Notes: generated by a model from the sequence alone, not told the origin. Counted from the stretch's first letter, positions 33,550 to 43,113 are shown. The stretch: 64,000 nucleotides of DNA from Kofleriaceae bacterium (GCA_020633495.1 JACKDR010000025.1:1-64000); one strand, 5' to 3'. Numbers and translations: made by a program.

Positions 33550-33825
33550 GTGTCGCCGACGTGGCAGCAAGTGAGCGCGGCGGAAGCGCGCTGCGCCGTG
33601 GCGCTCGATGGCCTGGAGTCGCTCCGCGCGATCAGCGGTGCGTCCCAGCTGTAGGCGGTGCTACTGGCGATCCAGTTCCTGGGCATGCGACTGCACGACC
33701 TCACGTCGCGAGGGGTTCGCGTCGTGGACCCGGACGAGGGTTCGGACGTCGGCCTGGAAGCGATGTTCGGGCCGCTGCTCCGGCACCCAGCGGTGCCGAC
33801 CGAGCCCGCACTCGACGTGCCGTGA
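33550..33825 (+). pseudogene. Small ORF interrupted by an amber codon
   Basis: The frame from GTG 33550 reads MSPTWQQVSAAEARCAVALD and so on to SGASQL, then TAG at 33652-33654. It continues as AVLLAIQFLGMRLHDLTSRG through to TGA 33823-33825. Both halves look like one ~90-residue protein. A point mutation to TAG or decay is the simplest reading. No family is recognised. Confidence 0.35.
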
Positions 33826-33909
33826 ACGACCGGCTGCCCGAGCCGGAAAACCTGGCGCCATGTTTGTGGGGCTAAACAGAAGCGACACAAGATCAGTTAC
33901 TTACAGGTC

Positions 33910-33940
33910 TTGCACGGCAGCCTGAACGTCAGAGCAGTAT
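33910..33940 (+). promoter_or_regulatory. Possible sigma70-type promoter
   Basis: TTGCAC (33910-33915) and CAGTAT (33935-33940) are spaced by 19 bases, in a stretch of lower GC than the surroundings, 37 bases before the sigma-like gene. The spacing is a little long, so this is tentative. Confidence 0.3.
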
Positions 33941-33976
33941 GCGAGGGTGTCCCTCCATCTAGGAGGTCGCCCCCAC

Positions 33977-34649
33977 ATGACGGACGTCCGCAAGCCCGCT
34001 CCGCCCGCGCCCGCGCTGCTCGATCGCCTGCACCACGAACTGACCGACGCCCTGCTCGAACGCGTCAAGCGCTACGCCCTGCGCCGGGTCGGCGCCAAGC
34101 GCGTCGCTGGCATCCCGTGCTTCGACGACGAGCTCGAGGCCGAGCACATGGCCACCGAGGCCGCGACCCTGACCGTGCTTGGTCACCGCGCCTGGGATCC
34201 CGAGGTCGACCTGTTCAAAGCACCTGTGCGGCGTCGTGCGCTCGCTCAGCTCCTACGAGGTCACCCGGCACAAGCGCCTCCAGACCACACCGGTCGGCCG
34301 GCTGTCGCTGGAGGACAGCCACGGCGACGACGCCCAGCTCGACGCCGCGATGACCTGCAACGGCAACGAGCGCACCCGGCGTCCCAAGCGCGCCGCCAGC
34401 CTCGTCGAGGCCAGCGACCAGCTCCTGGCCGGGCTGCGCATCCTGGCCCGCGGCGATGCGCAGGTGACCCAGCTCATCGACGCGTACGAGGCCGGCTGCG
34501 AGGAGCGGGCCGACATCCTCGGTTGCACCGACCTGACCGAGGCCCAGTACCGCAACGCGCGCCGTCGCCTCGACCGCATGGTCGAGGCCCTCCCCACCAC
34601 CATCCGAGACGGGGCGGCCGACGCCCTCGAGGTCAGCTATGGCTACTGA
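33977..34649 (+). pseudogene. Sigma-70-like regulator with a +1 frameshift
   Basis: ATG 33977 has a strong AGGAGG at 33961. The first frame runs MTDVRKPAPPAPALLDRLHH to PEVDLFK. The second resumes as HLCGVVRSLSSYEVTRHKRL and ends ...ALEVSYGY at 34649. They rejoin if one A is removed from CTGTTCAAAGCACCTG at ~34217-34219. The joined ~223-residue product looks like an ECF/phage sigma-like protein, with region-4-like RADILGCTDLTEAQYRNARR. It is either a real mutation or a sequencing error. The end overlaps the next gene's start. Confidence 0.65.
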
Positions 34650-35031
34650 CACCAAGGCCCGCGACGACGAGCGCGCCTACCGCACCATCGAGGCGCTCCA
34701 CGGCACCCCCGAGGACGTCCCCACCGACGTCACCCCGGATCCCGCCTCCGCCCACCGCATGCGCGCCATGATCGACGTCGCGTTCGCCCAGGCCTGGCGC
34801 GCCCACCTCGAGCACGCCAAGGCCGAGAGCCGCCGCCGCGCAGACCGCGAGGCCGGCGTCCTGCAGCTCGCCGGCGACGCCCTGCGCGCCCGCATCGCCC
34901 AGCTCCAGGCCGCGCTCGGGGGCCAGCTCCAGCTCGCGCACCGCAACCTGGCGGACATGTCCGACGACGACCTGCGGACCCTACTCGCCGACATCGAGGA
35001 GGTGCTCGCCCGCAAGGGTCCGGTGTCGTGA
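34639..35031 (+). CDS. Unknown helical protein, 130 aa
   Basis: The gene starts inside the sigma-like gene (11-base overlap) and ends overlapping the next GTG by 4 bases. The sequence is Ala/Arg-rich and probably coiled-coil (AWRAHLEHAKAESRRRADRE, LADMSDDDLRTLLADIEEVL). There is no signal or known domain. It is coupled to the regulator upstream and the ImmA/IrrE peptidase downstream, so it may be a regulatory partner. Confidence 0.75.
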   Translation: MATDTKARDDERAYRTIEALHGTPEDVPTDVTPDPASAHRMRAMIDVAFAQAWRAHLEHAKAESRRRADREAGVLQLAGDALRARIAQLQAALGGQLQLAHRNLADMSDDDLRTLLADIEEVLARKGPVS

Positions 35032-35831
35032 GGCTAGCTCCGCTGCCCATCCGACGGGCGCGGAAGGCCGCCACGGCGATCCACGATCGACTCCGCATCC
35101 GCGATGCCGCCGACATCGACGTCGAGGGCATCGCGGCACTGCACGGGCTCGACGTGCGCCGCGGCGGCCTCCCCGGCGCCGACGCGCGCCTCGTCGGCAC
35201 CGGCGACATCGGCATCATCCGCCTGTCGACCAAGATCGACCACGAGGGCGCCCAGCGCTTCAGCGTTGCCCACGAGCTGGGCCACCGCCAGCTCGCCCAC
35301 CGCAGCTCCGCCGTCCCGACCTGCGCGCCCGGCGCGCTCCACGTCGAACGCGGCGCCGAGGCCGAGGCCAACGCCTTCGCCACTGAGTTGCTCATGCCCA
35401 CCCGCTTCCTCCGCCGCCAGTGCGAGGTCTCGCCCGTGAGCCTCGACGACGCCCGCGCCATCGCCGACACCTACCGCGTCTCCCTCGTCGCCGCTGCCCT
35501 GCGCTTCGTCGAGCTGACCAGCGAGCGCTGCGCCGTGGTCTTCTCACGTGCCGGCCGCATCGTCTGGGCCGCCCGCAGTGACACGTTCACGCCATTCATA
35601 GAGCGCGGTCGCCGGCTCTGCGCCGCCGGAGTTGCCTTCGACTGGTTCCGCGACGGCCGACCGTCCGGGGGGCCGCAGCCAGTTCCCGCGGATGCGTGGT
35701 TCGAGCACGACGCGGACCCAAACGTCGACATCGTCGAGGACGCGATCCCCGTTCCTGCCACGAGCGGGGTGCTGTCCCTGCTCTGGATCCCTGAAAGGTC
35801 CGCTCGCCGCCTCCGCCTCGATCGGGAATGA
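35028..35831 (+). CDS. ImmA/IrrE-family metallopeptidase
   Basis: GTG 35028 gives 267 residues. The zinc motif is FSVAHELGHRQLAH (H82-E83-x-x-H86), with a third ligand in EAEANAFATELLMP (E113). The ImmA/IrrE family cleaves repressors to release mobile-element or stress genes. The C-terminal ~110 residues (VVFSRAGRIVWAARSDTFTP onward) are an extra domain of unknown type. Its place after the sigma-like gene suggests control of the element's gene expression. Confidence 0.88.
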   Translation: MRLAPLPIRRARKAATAIHDRLRIRDAADIDVEGIAALHGLDVRRGGLPGADARLVGTGDIGIIRLSTKIDHEGAQRFSVAHELGHRQLAHRSSAVPTCAPGALHVERGAEAEANAFATELLMPTRFLRRQCEVSPVSLDDARAIADTYRVSLVAAALRFVELTSERCAVVFSRAGRIVWAARSDTFTPFIERGRRLCAAGVAFDWFRDGRPSGGPQPVPADAWFEHDADPNVDIVEDAIPVPATSGVLSLLWIPERSARRLRLDRE

Positions 35832-36027
35832 CTCCAGCCGCTTGCCTCCCGGTCGGAGGGGGCCCTCGGCTCGGCGTCCTCACCGATCAGGTAGTCCCGG
35901 GAATGTCCAGCCCACCGGGATCAGTACCTTTCCAGGTGGCAAACTCCACTCCGGCCCCGAGTCGACGTAGACTATCCGCCGGGCGCGGGGTACTAGACCT
36001 GCGTCCACTGGCAATGGTAGGTGCCCG

Positions 36028-36231
36028 ATGACGACGAAGACCAAGCAGGACCACGAGCGTGAGGCCGCGGAGTCGCTTCGTCCGTTGATGGAGCAGGCTG
36101 CGGCGATGCCCGGCGTCATGGACGTAATCTCCGTCATGGAGCGCTTCGACGCCTCGAACGAGGGTGCCGCAACATACGCGCGCGCCATGGAGACGGTCGT
36201 CTACTTCACGGCGACGAACTCGACCCGGTAA
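36028..36231 (+). CDS. Small protein upstream of the ClpP-fold protease
   Basis: The 67-residue product, MTTKTKQDHEREAAESLRPL with MERFDASNEGAATYARAMET, is charged and helical. It is separated from the next GTG by one base, so the genes are coupled. It may be an adaptor or regulator of the protease; nothing in the sequence proves that. Confidence 0.65.
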   Translation: MTTKTKQDHEREAAESLRPLMEQAAAMPGVMDVISVMERFDASNEGAATYARAMETVVYFTATNSTR

Positions 36232-36232
36232 C

Positions 36233-37678
36233 GTGCCGACCTGGGGCGAGATACTCAAGGAGCTGCAGGTCGAGGTCGAGGCGCAGCAGCACGCAGCCGG
36301 TCCGCCAACGCCGGCTGGGGCTAGTCCATTCGACATCATTCGCCGCCGGTACTTGCTGAAGCTCCACGAGCACACCGGCAACAACGTCATCGCCTACACG
36401 ACCAACTGGACGACGACACAAGGCGGCGGACGAGCAGCCAGCATCAACGTTGAGGACGTGCAGGCGTTGATGGAGGTCGTTCATGGCCTTCGTGGGCCGA
36501 ATCTCGATCTGGTCCTCCATTCGCCGGGCGGCTCTGCTGAAGCCACCGAGGCGGTGGTTTCTTACCTGAGGAAGAAGTTCGACTGCATTCGCGTGTTCGT
36601 GCCGCAGGCGGCGATGTCAGCCGCAACCATGCTCGCGTGCGCGGCCGACGAGATCGTGATGGGGCGCCATTCCTCGATTGGACCGATCGATCCACAGCTA
36701 TTCGTCGAGCTCGAGGGTCAGGTGGTGCAAGCTCCGGCGGCGGCGATTCAGGAACAGTTCAAGCAGGCGCAAGAAGAGTGCATGGCGGAACCGAGGAAGC
36801 TGCCCTCGTGGATCCCGATGCTCCGGCAGTACGGGCCTGCACTGCTTGCCGAGTGCCGTTATCACGAGGATCTCGCGAAGTCTCTCGTCGGTTCTTGGCT
36901 ATCGAAGTACATGTTTCGAGGGGAGCCCGACGCTGTCGAGAAGGGCGAGCGCATCGCGAAACACCTCGCGAATCATCAGCACTTCAAGACGCACGGGCGA
37001 TTCATCGACCGTGATCAAGCGGCTGAACTCGGGCTCAAGGTGAGCAACCTCGAAGCCGATCAGGTGTTGCAGGACTTGGTGCTCTCGGTCTTCCATTCGT
37101 CGACACTCACTTTCACGTCGACGCCGACTGTCAAGGTTGTTGAGAATCACCTCGGCCGCGCCTTTGTGAAGCAGAGCCGAGAGATCATCCTCAACATCCA
37201 GCGTGGTGGCCCAGTGCTTGCGCCGATGGGGCCCGCGAGTTGGGCCGGTCCGATGCCACGACATCTGCAGGTGGTTCCGACTCTCCAGGGCCCGCCACAG
37301 AAGGACTGCGAGGTGTCTGTGGTCGATCAACTCTCATCGCTTGGTCGCCTCGAGGCTGGTTGGTTCGATGGCGAAGGACCCGCGTACGACACCGCGTCCC
37401 TCGGGCGAGCGCGCGACATCCTGGAGCCACTCGTTGCGAGCTTCGGACTACCGAATCCGTTCGTCTACCCGACACCGGACGGCGAGATCCGGGCCGAGTG
37501 GCCCGCACGAGCATGGGACGTTGTCCTGACCTTCGACGCTGGGGTCACGCGCGCGGACGTCTTGGCGAATGCCACCACGCACGACGAGACCGAGGAGGCG
37601 TCGTTCGCGGCAGATCTCTCGGGCATGTTGCGGCTGAGCGCCATGCTTGGCCGTTTGCTACGACCGGAGGGCGGGTGA
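36233..37678 (+). CDS. ClpP-fold serine protease (SDH proteinase-like)
   Basis: GTG 36233 gives 481 residues. The ClpP/crotonase-type core lies at ~50-240: LDLVLHSPGGSAEATEAVVS for the oxyanion turn, then FVPQAAMSAATMLACAADEI with likely nucleophile S129, then GRHSSIGPIDPQ. This matches the SDH_protease/SppA-like group. There is no signal peptide, and the C-terminal ~200 residues form an additional domain. It is flanked by coupled small genes on both sides, so the three form a unit of unknown function. Confidence 0.82.
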   Translation: MPTWGEILKELQVEVEAQQHAAGPPTPAGASPFDIIRRRYLLKLHEHTGNNVIAYTTNWTTTQGGGRAASINVEDVQALMEVVHGLRGPNLDLVLHSPGGSAEATEAVVSYLRKKFDCIRVFVPQAAMSAATMLACAADEIVMGRHSSIGPIDPQLFVELEGQVVQAPAAAIQEQFKQAQEECMAEPRKLPSWIPMLRQYGPALLAECRYHEDLAKSLVGSWLSKYMFRGEPDAVEKGERIAKHLANHQHFKTHGRFIDRDQAAELGLKVSNLEADQVLQDLVLSVFHSSTLTFTSTPTVKVVENHLGRAFVKQSREIILNIQRGGPVLAPMGPASWAGPMPRHLQVVPTLQGPPQKDCEVSVVDQLSSLGRLEAGWFDGEGPAYDTASLGRARDILEPLVASFGLPNPFVYPTPDGEIRAEWPARAWDVVLTFDAGVTRADVLANATTHDETEEASFAADLSGMLRLSAMLGRLLRPEGG

Positions 37679-38148
37679 ACGTCGGCGAGAAGCTAGAAGA
37701 CGACGCCGAGTTGCTCCTCCGCCAAGTCCACCCCGCCTTTGTTCGGGATGGGCGGCCGAGCAGTCAGGTGTTTCGCCCGACGTCGAAAGATGCCGGCATG
37801 CTCTCCGTCAACCGCGGTGCGAGCACCGAGCCGGAGAGTGCGTTCACACGATTCGTCGCCCGTCCCGGCTGTCGCTCGTGTGGGGTGCTTGCCGTATCCG
37901 TCGCTGAGTGTGGCGCGGAACAGCTCGCTGCCCACGATGCGCCGCTAACGCTGGACCCCGACGGCGACGATGATCCGAGCCACGCGATTGTCGACTTCCG
38001 CGGAATCGCAAAGAACGCAGTAGAGAAGAAGTCAGGTCGCCTCGTCCGGGTAGCGGTGGCCCGAGGCTTCCTGCATGGCCCCGTTGATAAGGTGGAGGCC
38101 GGCGCGGGGTCGAGTCAGGCTGCGGTCGCCGCTGATCCTGAGACCTGA
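37675..38148 (+). CDS. Unknown partner of the ClpP-fold protease
   Basis: GTG 37675 overlaps the protease stop (GTGA). The 157-residue product reads MNVGEKLEDDAELLLRQVHP with GRPSSQVFRPTSKDAGMLSV and CRSCGVLAVSVAECG. There is no signal peptide and I recognise no domain. Close coupling suggests a substrate, inhibitor or effector of the protease. Confidence 0.7.
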   Translation: MNVGEKLEDDAELLLRQVHPAFVRDGRPSSQVFRPTSKDAGMLSVNRGASTEPESAFTRFVARPGCRSCGVLAVSVAECGAEQLAAHDAPLTLDPDGDDDPSHAIVDFRGIAKNAVEKKSGRLVRVAVARGFLHGPVDKVEAGAGSSQAAVAADPET

Positions 38149-38269
38149 CAGGACTGGCCGCCCGCTCACCCCGCAGCGGTGACCACGGGCCGTGCCGTGT
38201 GGGTCGCGCAGCGATTGGACCGGGATTCCCCGCCCTGTAGGATGGAAGGTCCAGGCCTGGGGAACCTTG

Positions 38270-41200
38270 GTGGCGACCGCACGCACTTCGACGAACTTCG
38301 CGTTCCTGGCGGCGCACGACGCGCTGCTGGACAACCTCGCTGCGCTCGCTGAGCGCTACTTCGTCGATGACCCTGCGACCTGCCTTGTGAAGCTGAGGCA
38401 GTTTGGCGAGGTCCTGGCGCAGCGGACGGCGGCGAAGGTGGGGTTGTACGTGTCGACCGAGGAGAAGCAGGTCGACTTGCTGGCGCGGCTGCGCGACGCA
38501 GGGCTGCTGAACCGGGAGCTGGCGGACCTGTTCCACGGGCTGCGGAAGGCGGGGAACGCCGCCACGCATGACCTCCGCGGTGACCATCGGGAGGCGCTGC
38601 ACCAGCTCCGCATGGCCCGCGAGATCGCGGTGTGGTTCCACCGGGTGTTCAAGGATCGGAACTTCAGGCCGGGCCCGTTCGTCCCGCCGCCTGATCCGAA
38701 GGCGGAGAGCGTGGCGCTGGCGACGGAGCTGGACCGGCTGCGGAAGGAGCTGGCGGCGCAGCAGACCGCGGCGGAGGCGGCGCGCGCCGCTGCGGAGGTG
38801 GCCGCCGCCGCGCGGATGTCTGCCGAGGAGCAGGCGCGACGCGTCGCCGAGGAGCGCGCGGTCTGGGAGGCGCTCGCCAGCGAGGCGGAGCGCGAGCAGG
38901 CGCGGCTCGCGCAGGAGCTTGCGGCACTGCAGTCGGCAGCGGCGAGCGCGCCGGCGCCGACGACCGCAGCGATCGTGCAGGAGGCCGTTGCGGCTGCCGA
39001 AGACGTGGTGCTCGACGAGGCGGCGACGCGCCGGCTGATCGACGAGCAGCTCCGGCTCGCCGGCTGGGAGGTCGACAGCGCCGAGCTGACCTACGCCAGC
39101 GGCGCCCGTCCGCAGAAGAACAAGAACCTGGCGATCGCGGAGTGGCCGACCAAGAAGGGCCCGGCGGACTACGTCCTGTTCATCGGGCTGCAACCGGTGG
39201 CCGTCGTCGAGGCCAAGCGCAAGCACAAGGACGTCGCCGGCTCGCTGGAGCAGTCCAAGCGGTACAGCCGGGAATACACGGTGCCCGCCGACCAGCTCTC
39301 CCCCGGTGGCCCGTGGGGCGAGTACAAGGTTCCGTTCCTGTTCGCGACCAATGGCCGCCCGTTCCTGCGCCAGCTGATCGACAAGAGCGGCATCTGGTTC
39401 CTCGACGCGCGCCGCACGGTGAACCGTCCCCGCGCCCTCGAAGGCTGGTACACGCCCGAGGGCCTCGCCGCCACGCTGCGCCAGGATCTCGACAAGGCGC
39501 ACGAGCAGCTCGAGACCGAGCCGACGGCGTACCTCGGGCTCCGCGACTACCAGCTCGCCGCCATCCGTGCGGTCGAGACGGCCATCGCCGACGGGCAGCG
39601 CGACTGCCTGGTCGCCATGGCGACCGGCACGGGCAAGACTCGCACGTGCATCGGGCTCGCGTACCGCCTGCTCAAGACCAAGCGCTTCCGGCGGATGCTG
39701 TTCCTGGTCGACCGCAGCGCGCTCGGTCGCCAGACCGCGGACGCCTTCAAGGACGCCCGCCTCGAGAACCTGCAGACGTTCACCGACATCTTCGACCTCA
39801 AGGAGCTGGCGGACATCAAGCCGGACTCCGACACCAAGCTCCACATCGCGACCATCCAGGGCATGGTCAAGCGGATCCTGTTCCCCACCGTCGAGGACGA
39901 CATCCCGCCGGTCGACCAGTACGACTGCATCGTGGTCGACGAGTGCCACCGCGGCTACCTGCTGGATCGCGAGCTGGGCGACACCGAGATGCAGTTCCGC
40001 GACGAGAACGACTACATCTCCAAGTACCGGCGCGTGCTCGACCACTTCGACGCGGTGAAGGTCGGGCTCACCGCGACCCCGGCGCTCCACACCACCGAGA
40101 TCTTCGGTCGCCCGGTGTTCCAGTACAGCTACCGCGAGGCCGTCATCGACGGCATGCTCGTCGATCACGAGCCGCCGGTGCGCATCGTCACCAAGCTCGG
40201 CCAGGACGGCATGGGCTGGAAGGCCGGCGAGGAGATGGCGGTCTACGACCCGCGCTCGCAGGTCCTCGACACCGTCACGCTGCCGGACGAGGTCAACCTC
40301 GAGATCGACAGCTACAACCGCCGCGTCGTCACCGAGAACTTCAACAAGGTGGTGTGCGCCGAGCTGGCCCGGCACATCGACCCGAGCCTCGACGGCAAGA
40401 CGCTCATCTTCTGCGCCACCGACAGCCACGCCGACATGGTCGTGCGCCTGCTGAAGGAGGCGCTGGCGGCTCGCTACGGGGAGGTCGAGGACAACGCCGT
40501 CCTCAAGATCACCGGCGCCTCGGACAAGCCACTCGAGCTCATCCGCCGCTATCGCAACGAGCGCAACCCCAACATCGCCGTCACTGTCGACCTGCTCACC
40601 ACCGGCATCGACGTGCCGCCGATCAGCAACATCGTGTTCCTGCGGCGGGTCCGCAGCCGCATCCTGTACGAGCAGATGCTTGGCCGCGCCACCCGCCGCT
40701 GTGACGACATCGGCAAGGAGGTCTTCCAGATCTTCGACGCGGTCGACCTCTACGACGCCCTCGAGCCGGTCAACACGATGAAGCCGGTGGTCGCCAACCC
40801 GCAGGTGACCTTCCAGCAGCTGGTCGGCGAGCTGGCCACGGCCGGCAACGCCGACATCGCCCAGCACGTCTTCGACCAGATCCTGGCCAAGCTCCAGACC
40901 AAGCACCGCCGCATCAAGGGTGGTGCCGCCGAGCACTTCGAGACCGCCGCCGGCCTCAGCCCCACGGCGCTGGTCAAACAGCTCAAGGGTGGCACCGCCG
41001 AGGCCGCCGCCGCGTGGTTCGCCGCCCACGCCCAGGTGGTGGAGCTCCTCGATCGCAGCACCGGTGATGGCGGGCGCCTCATCATCTCGGACCACGAGGA
41101 CGAGCTGCGCGGCGTCGAGCGCGGCTATGGCAAGGGCGAGAAGCCGAAGGACTACCTCGACAGCTTCGCCAGCTTCCTGGCCGCCAACCTCAACAAGATC

Positions 41201-41647
41201 CCGGCGCTGCTGGTCGTGACCCAGCGGCCCCGCGAGCTGACACGCCAGCAGCTCAAGGAGCTGCGCCTGGCGCTCGACGCCGCCGGCTACACCGAGGCCG
41301 CGCTGCAGTCCGCGTGGCGCGAGACCACCAACCAGGACATCGCCGCGTCGATCGTTGGGTTCATCCGCCGCGCCGCCCTGGGCGACGCGCTGGTGCCGTA
41401 CCCGCAGCGGGTCGACCAGGCCCTCGCCACCATCCTCGCGAGCCAGCCGTGGACCGCCCCGCAACGCCAGTGGCTCCAGCGCATCGGCCAGCAGCTGCGG
41501 GTCGAGACCGTGGTCGACCGCGAGGCCCTCGACCGCGGCCAGTTCAAGAGTCAGGGCGGCTTCAACCGGATCAACAAGGTCTTCGAGGGCAAGCTGGAGG
41601 CTGTGCTGGGTGACCTGCACGAGGCGCTCTGGCAAGCTGCCGCCTGA
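38270..41647 (+). CDS. hsdR: Type I restriction endonuclease HsdR with DUF4145-like N-terminus
   Basis: I take GTG 38270 (MATARTSTNFAFLAAHDALL) as the start, giving 1125 residues; TTG 38267 is adjacent. Residues ~5-130 resemble DUF4145 (ELADLFHGLRKAGNAATHDL). An Ala/Glu/Arg-rich coiled coil covers ~150-245. The nuclease core (ADYVLFIGLQPVAVVEAKRK) follows. Helicase motifs are VAMATGTGKTRTCIGLAYRL, CIVVDECHRGYL, VGLTATPALHT and VTVDLLTTGIDVPPI with MLGRATRRCDD. The gene is intact and coupled 11 bases upstream of hsdM. The N-terminal architecture differs from the first HsdR. Confidence 0.95.
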   Translation: MATARTSTNFAFLAAHDALLDNLAALAERYFVDDPATCLVKLRQFGEVLAQRTAAKVGLYVSTEEKQVDLLARLRDAGLLNRELADLFHGLRKAGNAATHDLRGDHREALHQLRMAREIAVWFHRVFKDRNFRPGPFVPPPDPKAESVALATELDRLRKELAAQQTAAEAARAAAEVAAAARMSAEEQARRVAEERAVWEALASEAEREQARLAQELAALQSAAASAPAPTTAAIVQEAVAAAEDVVLDEAATRRLIDEQLRLAGWEVDSAELTYASGARPQKNKNLAIAEWPTKKGPADYVLFIGLQPVAVVEAKRKHKDVAGSLEQSKRYSREYTVPADQLSPGGPWGEYKVPFLFATNGRPFLRQLIDKSGIWFLDARRTVNRPRALEGWYTPEGLAATLRQDLDKAHEQLETEPTAYLGLRDYQLAAIRAVETAIADGQRDCLVAMATGTGKTRTCIGLAYRLLKTKRFRRMLFLVDRSALGRQTADAFKDARLENLQTFTDIFDLKELADIKPDSDTKLHIATIQGMVKRILFPTVEDDIPPVDQYDCIVVDECHRGYLLDRELGDTEMQFRDENDYISKYRRVLDHFDAVKVGLTATPALHTTEIFGRPVFQYSYREAVIDGMLVDHEPPVRIVTKLGQDGMGWKAGEEMAVYDPRSQVLDTVTLPDEVNLEIDSYNRRVVTENFNKVVCAELARHIDPSLDGKTLIFCATDSHADMVVRLLKEALAARYGEVEDNAVLKITGASDKPLELIRRYRNERNPNIAVTVDLLTTGIDVPPISNIVFLRRVRSRILYEQMLGRATRRCDDIGKEVFQIFDAVDLYDALEPVNTMKPVVANPQVTFQQLVGELATAGNADIAQHVFDQILAKLQTKHRRIKGGAAEHFETAAGLSPTALVKQLKGGTAEAAAAWFAAHAQVVELLDRSTGDGGRLIISDHEDELRGVERGYGKGEKPKDYLDSFASFLAANLNKIPALLVVTQRPRELTRQQLKELRLALDAAGYTEAALQSAWRETTNQDIAASIVGFIRRAALGDALVPYPQRVDQALATILASQPWTAPQRQWLQRIGQQLRVETVVDREALDRGQFKSQGGFNRINKVFEGKLEAVLGDLHEALWQAAA

Positions 41648-41658
41648 ACGAGCGCACC

Positions 41659-43113
41659 ATGGGAACCCAAGACATCGTCCAGAAGCTGTGGAACCTGTGC
41701 AACGTCCTGCGGGACGACGGCATCACGTATCACCAGTACGTCACCGAGTTGACCTATCTCCTGTTCCTGAAGATGGCCAAGGAGACGGGGACCGAGACCC
41801 AGCTCCCCAAGGGCTACCGATGGGATGACCTCGAGCGCCAGGACGGCCTCGATCAGCTCAACTTCTACCGCGCGCTGCTGCTCCACCTGGGCACCCACGG
41901 CTCGACGCGCGTCCAGGCCATCTACGTCAACGCCACCAGCGCCCTGAAGGTCCCGCGCAACCTCAAGAAGCTCGTCGACTCGATCGACGATCTCGACTGG
42001 TACTCGGCCAAGACCGAGGGCCTGGGCGACCTCTACGAGGGGCTGCTCGAGAAAAACGCGAACGAGAAGAAGTCCGGCGCCGGCCAGTACTTCACGCCGC
42101 GCCCACTCATCGACTCGATGGTCCAGCTGATCAAGCCGCAGCCCGGTGAGCGCGTGCAGGACCCCGCCGCGGGCACCGGCGGCTTCCTCATCGCCGCCGA
42201 CCGCTACGTCAAGGCCGCCACGGACGACCTGTTCACGCTGCCCGAGAAGCAGCAGCAGTTCCAGAAGCGCGAGGCGTTCTACGGCGTCGAGTTGGTGCAC
42301 GACACCCACCGCCTGGCGCTGATGAACCTCATGCTCCACGACATCGAGGGCGAGCTGATCCTTGGCGACACGCTGTCGCCAGACGGCACGCGGCTCCCCA
42401 AGGCCGACGTCATCCTCACCAACCCGCCCTTCGGCACCAAGAAGGGCGGCGGCCTTCCGACCCGCGACGACTTCACCTTCCCCACGTCCAACAAGCAGCT
42501 CGCGTTTCTCCAGCACATCTACCGCGGCCTCAAGCCCGGCGGCCGCGCCGCGGTGGTCCTGCCCGACAACGTCCTCTTCGAGGACAACGTCGGCGCCCAG
42601 ATCCGCGCCGACCTCATGGACAAGTGCGACCTGCACACCATCCTCCGACTCCCCACCGGCATCTTCTACGCCCAGGGCGTCAAGACCAACGTCCTGTTCT
42701 TCACCCGCGGCGAGAAGGACACCGGCAACACCAAGGCCGTGTGGATCTACGACATGCGCACCAACGCCCCCGCGTTCGGCAAGCGCACGCCGTTCACGCG
42801 CGAGCACTTCTCGGGTTTCGAGAAGGCGTTCGGCGACGATCCGCTCGGCAAGTCAAAGCGGAAGGATGAGGGCGAGGAAGGACACTTCCGCAGATTCACC
42901 CGCGATGAGATCACGAAGCGCGGCGAGAACCTCGACATCACGTGGCTGAAGGACGATGGACATCACAATGCCGAAGACCTTCCTGAGCCTGACGAGATCG
43001 CCGCCGAGATCATGGCCAACCTCCAGACGGCGATCGTCGAGATGGAGGCGTTGCAGGCCGTCCTCGCGGGCGATGAGCCAGGCGGCGCTGGCGACGACGA
43101 GGTTGCTGCGTGA
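41659..43113 (+). CDS. hsdM: Type I restriction-modification methyltransferase HsdM
   Basis: The 484-residue product has the HsdM N-terminal domain (QDIVQKLWNLCNVLRDDGIT, YVTELTYLLFLKMAKE), SAM-binding DPAAGTGGFLIAADRY, catalytic NPPFGTKKGGG and TRGEKDTGNTKAVWIYDMRT. It is an N6-adenine methyltransferase. The stop overlaps the hsdS GTG by 4 bases. It is clearly related to, but distinct from, the HsdM at 12.3-13.7 kb. Confidence 0.96.
   Translation: MGTQDIVQKLWNLCNVLRDDGITYHQYVTELTYLLFLKMAKETGTETQLPKGYRWDDLERQDGLDQLNFYRALLLHLGTHGSTRVQAIYVNATSALKVPRNLKKLVDSIDDLDWYSAKTEGLGDLYEGLLEKNANEKKSGAGQYFTPRPLIDSMVQLIKPQPGERVQDPAAGTGGFLIAADRYVKAATDDLFTLPEKQQQFQKREAFYGVELVHDTHRLALMNLMLHDIEGELILGDTLSPDGTRLPKADVILTNPPFGTKKGGGLPTRDDFTFPTSNKQLAFLQHIYRGLKPGGRAAVVLPDNVLFEDNVGAQIRADLMDKCDLHTILRLPTGIFYAQGVKTNVLFFTRGEKDTGNTKAVWIYDMRTNAPAFGKRTPFTREHFSGFEKAFGDDPLGKSKRKDEGEEGHFRRFTRDEITKRGENLDITWLKDDGHHNAEDLPEPDEIAAEIMANLQTAIVEMEALQAVLAGDEPGGAGDDEVAA

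Noticed and set aside
37844..41635. A 1263-codon open frame on the minus strand opposite hsdR
   Set aside because: It is antisense to a clearly recognisable HsdR with intact motifs; long antisense frames are expected in GC-rich coding DNA, and its sequence is low-complexity.
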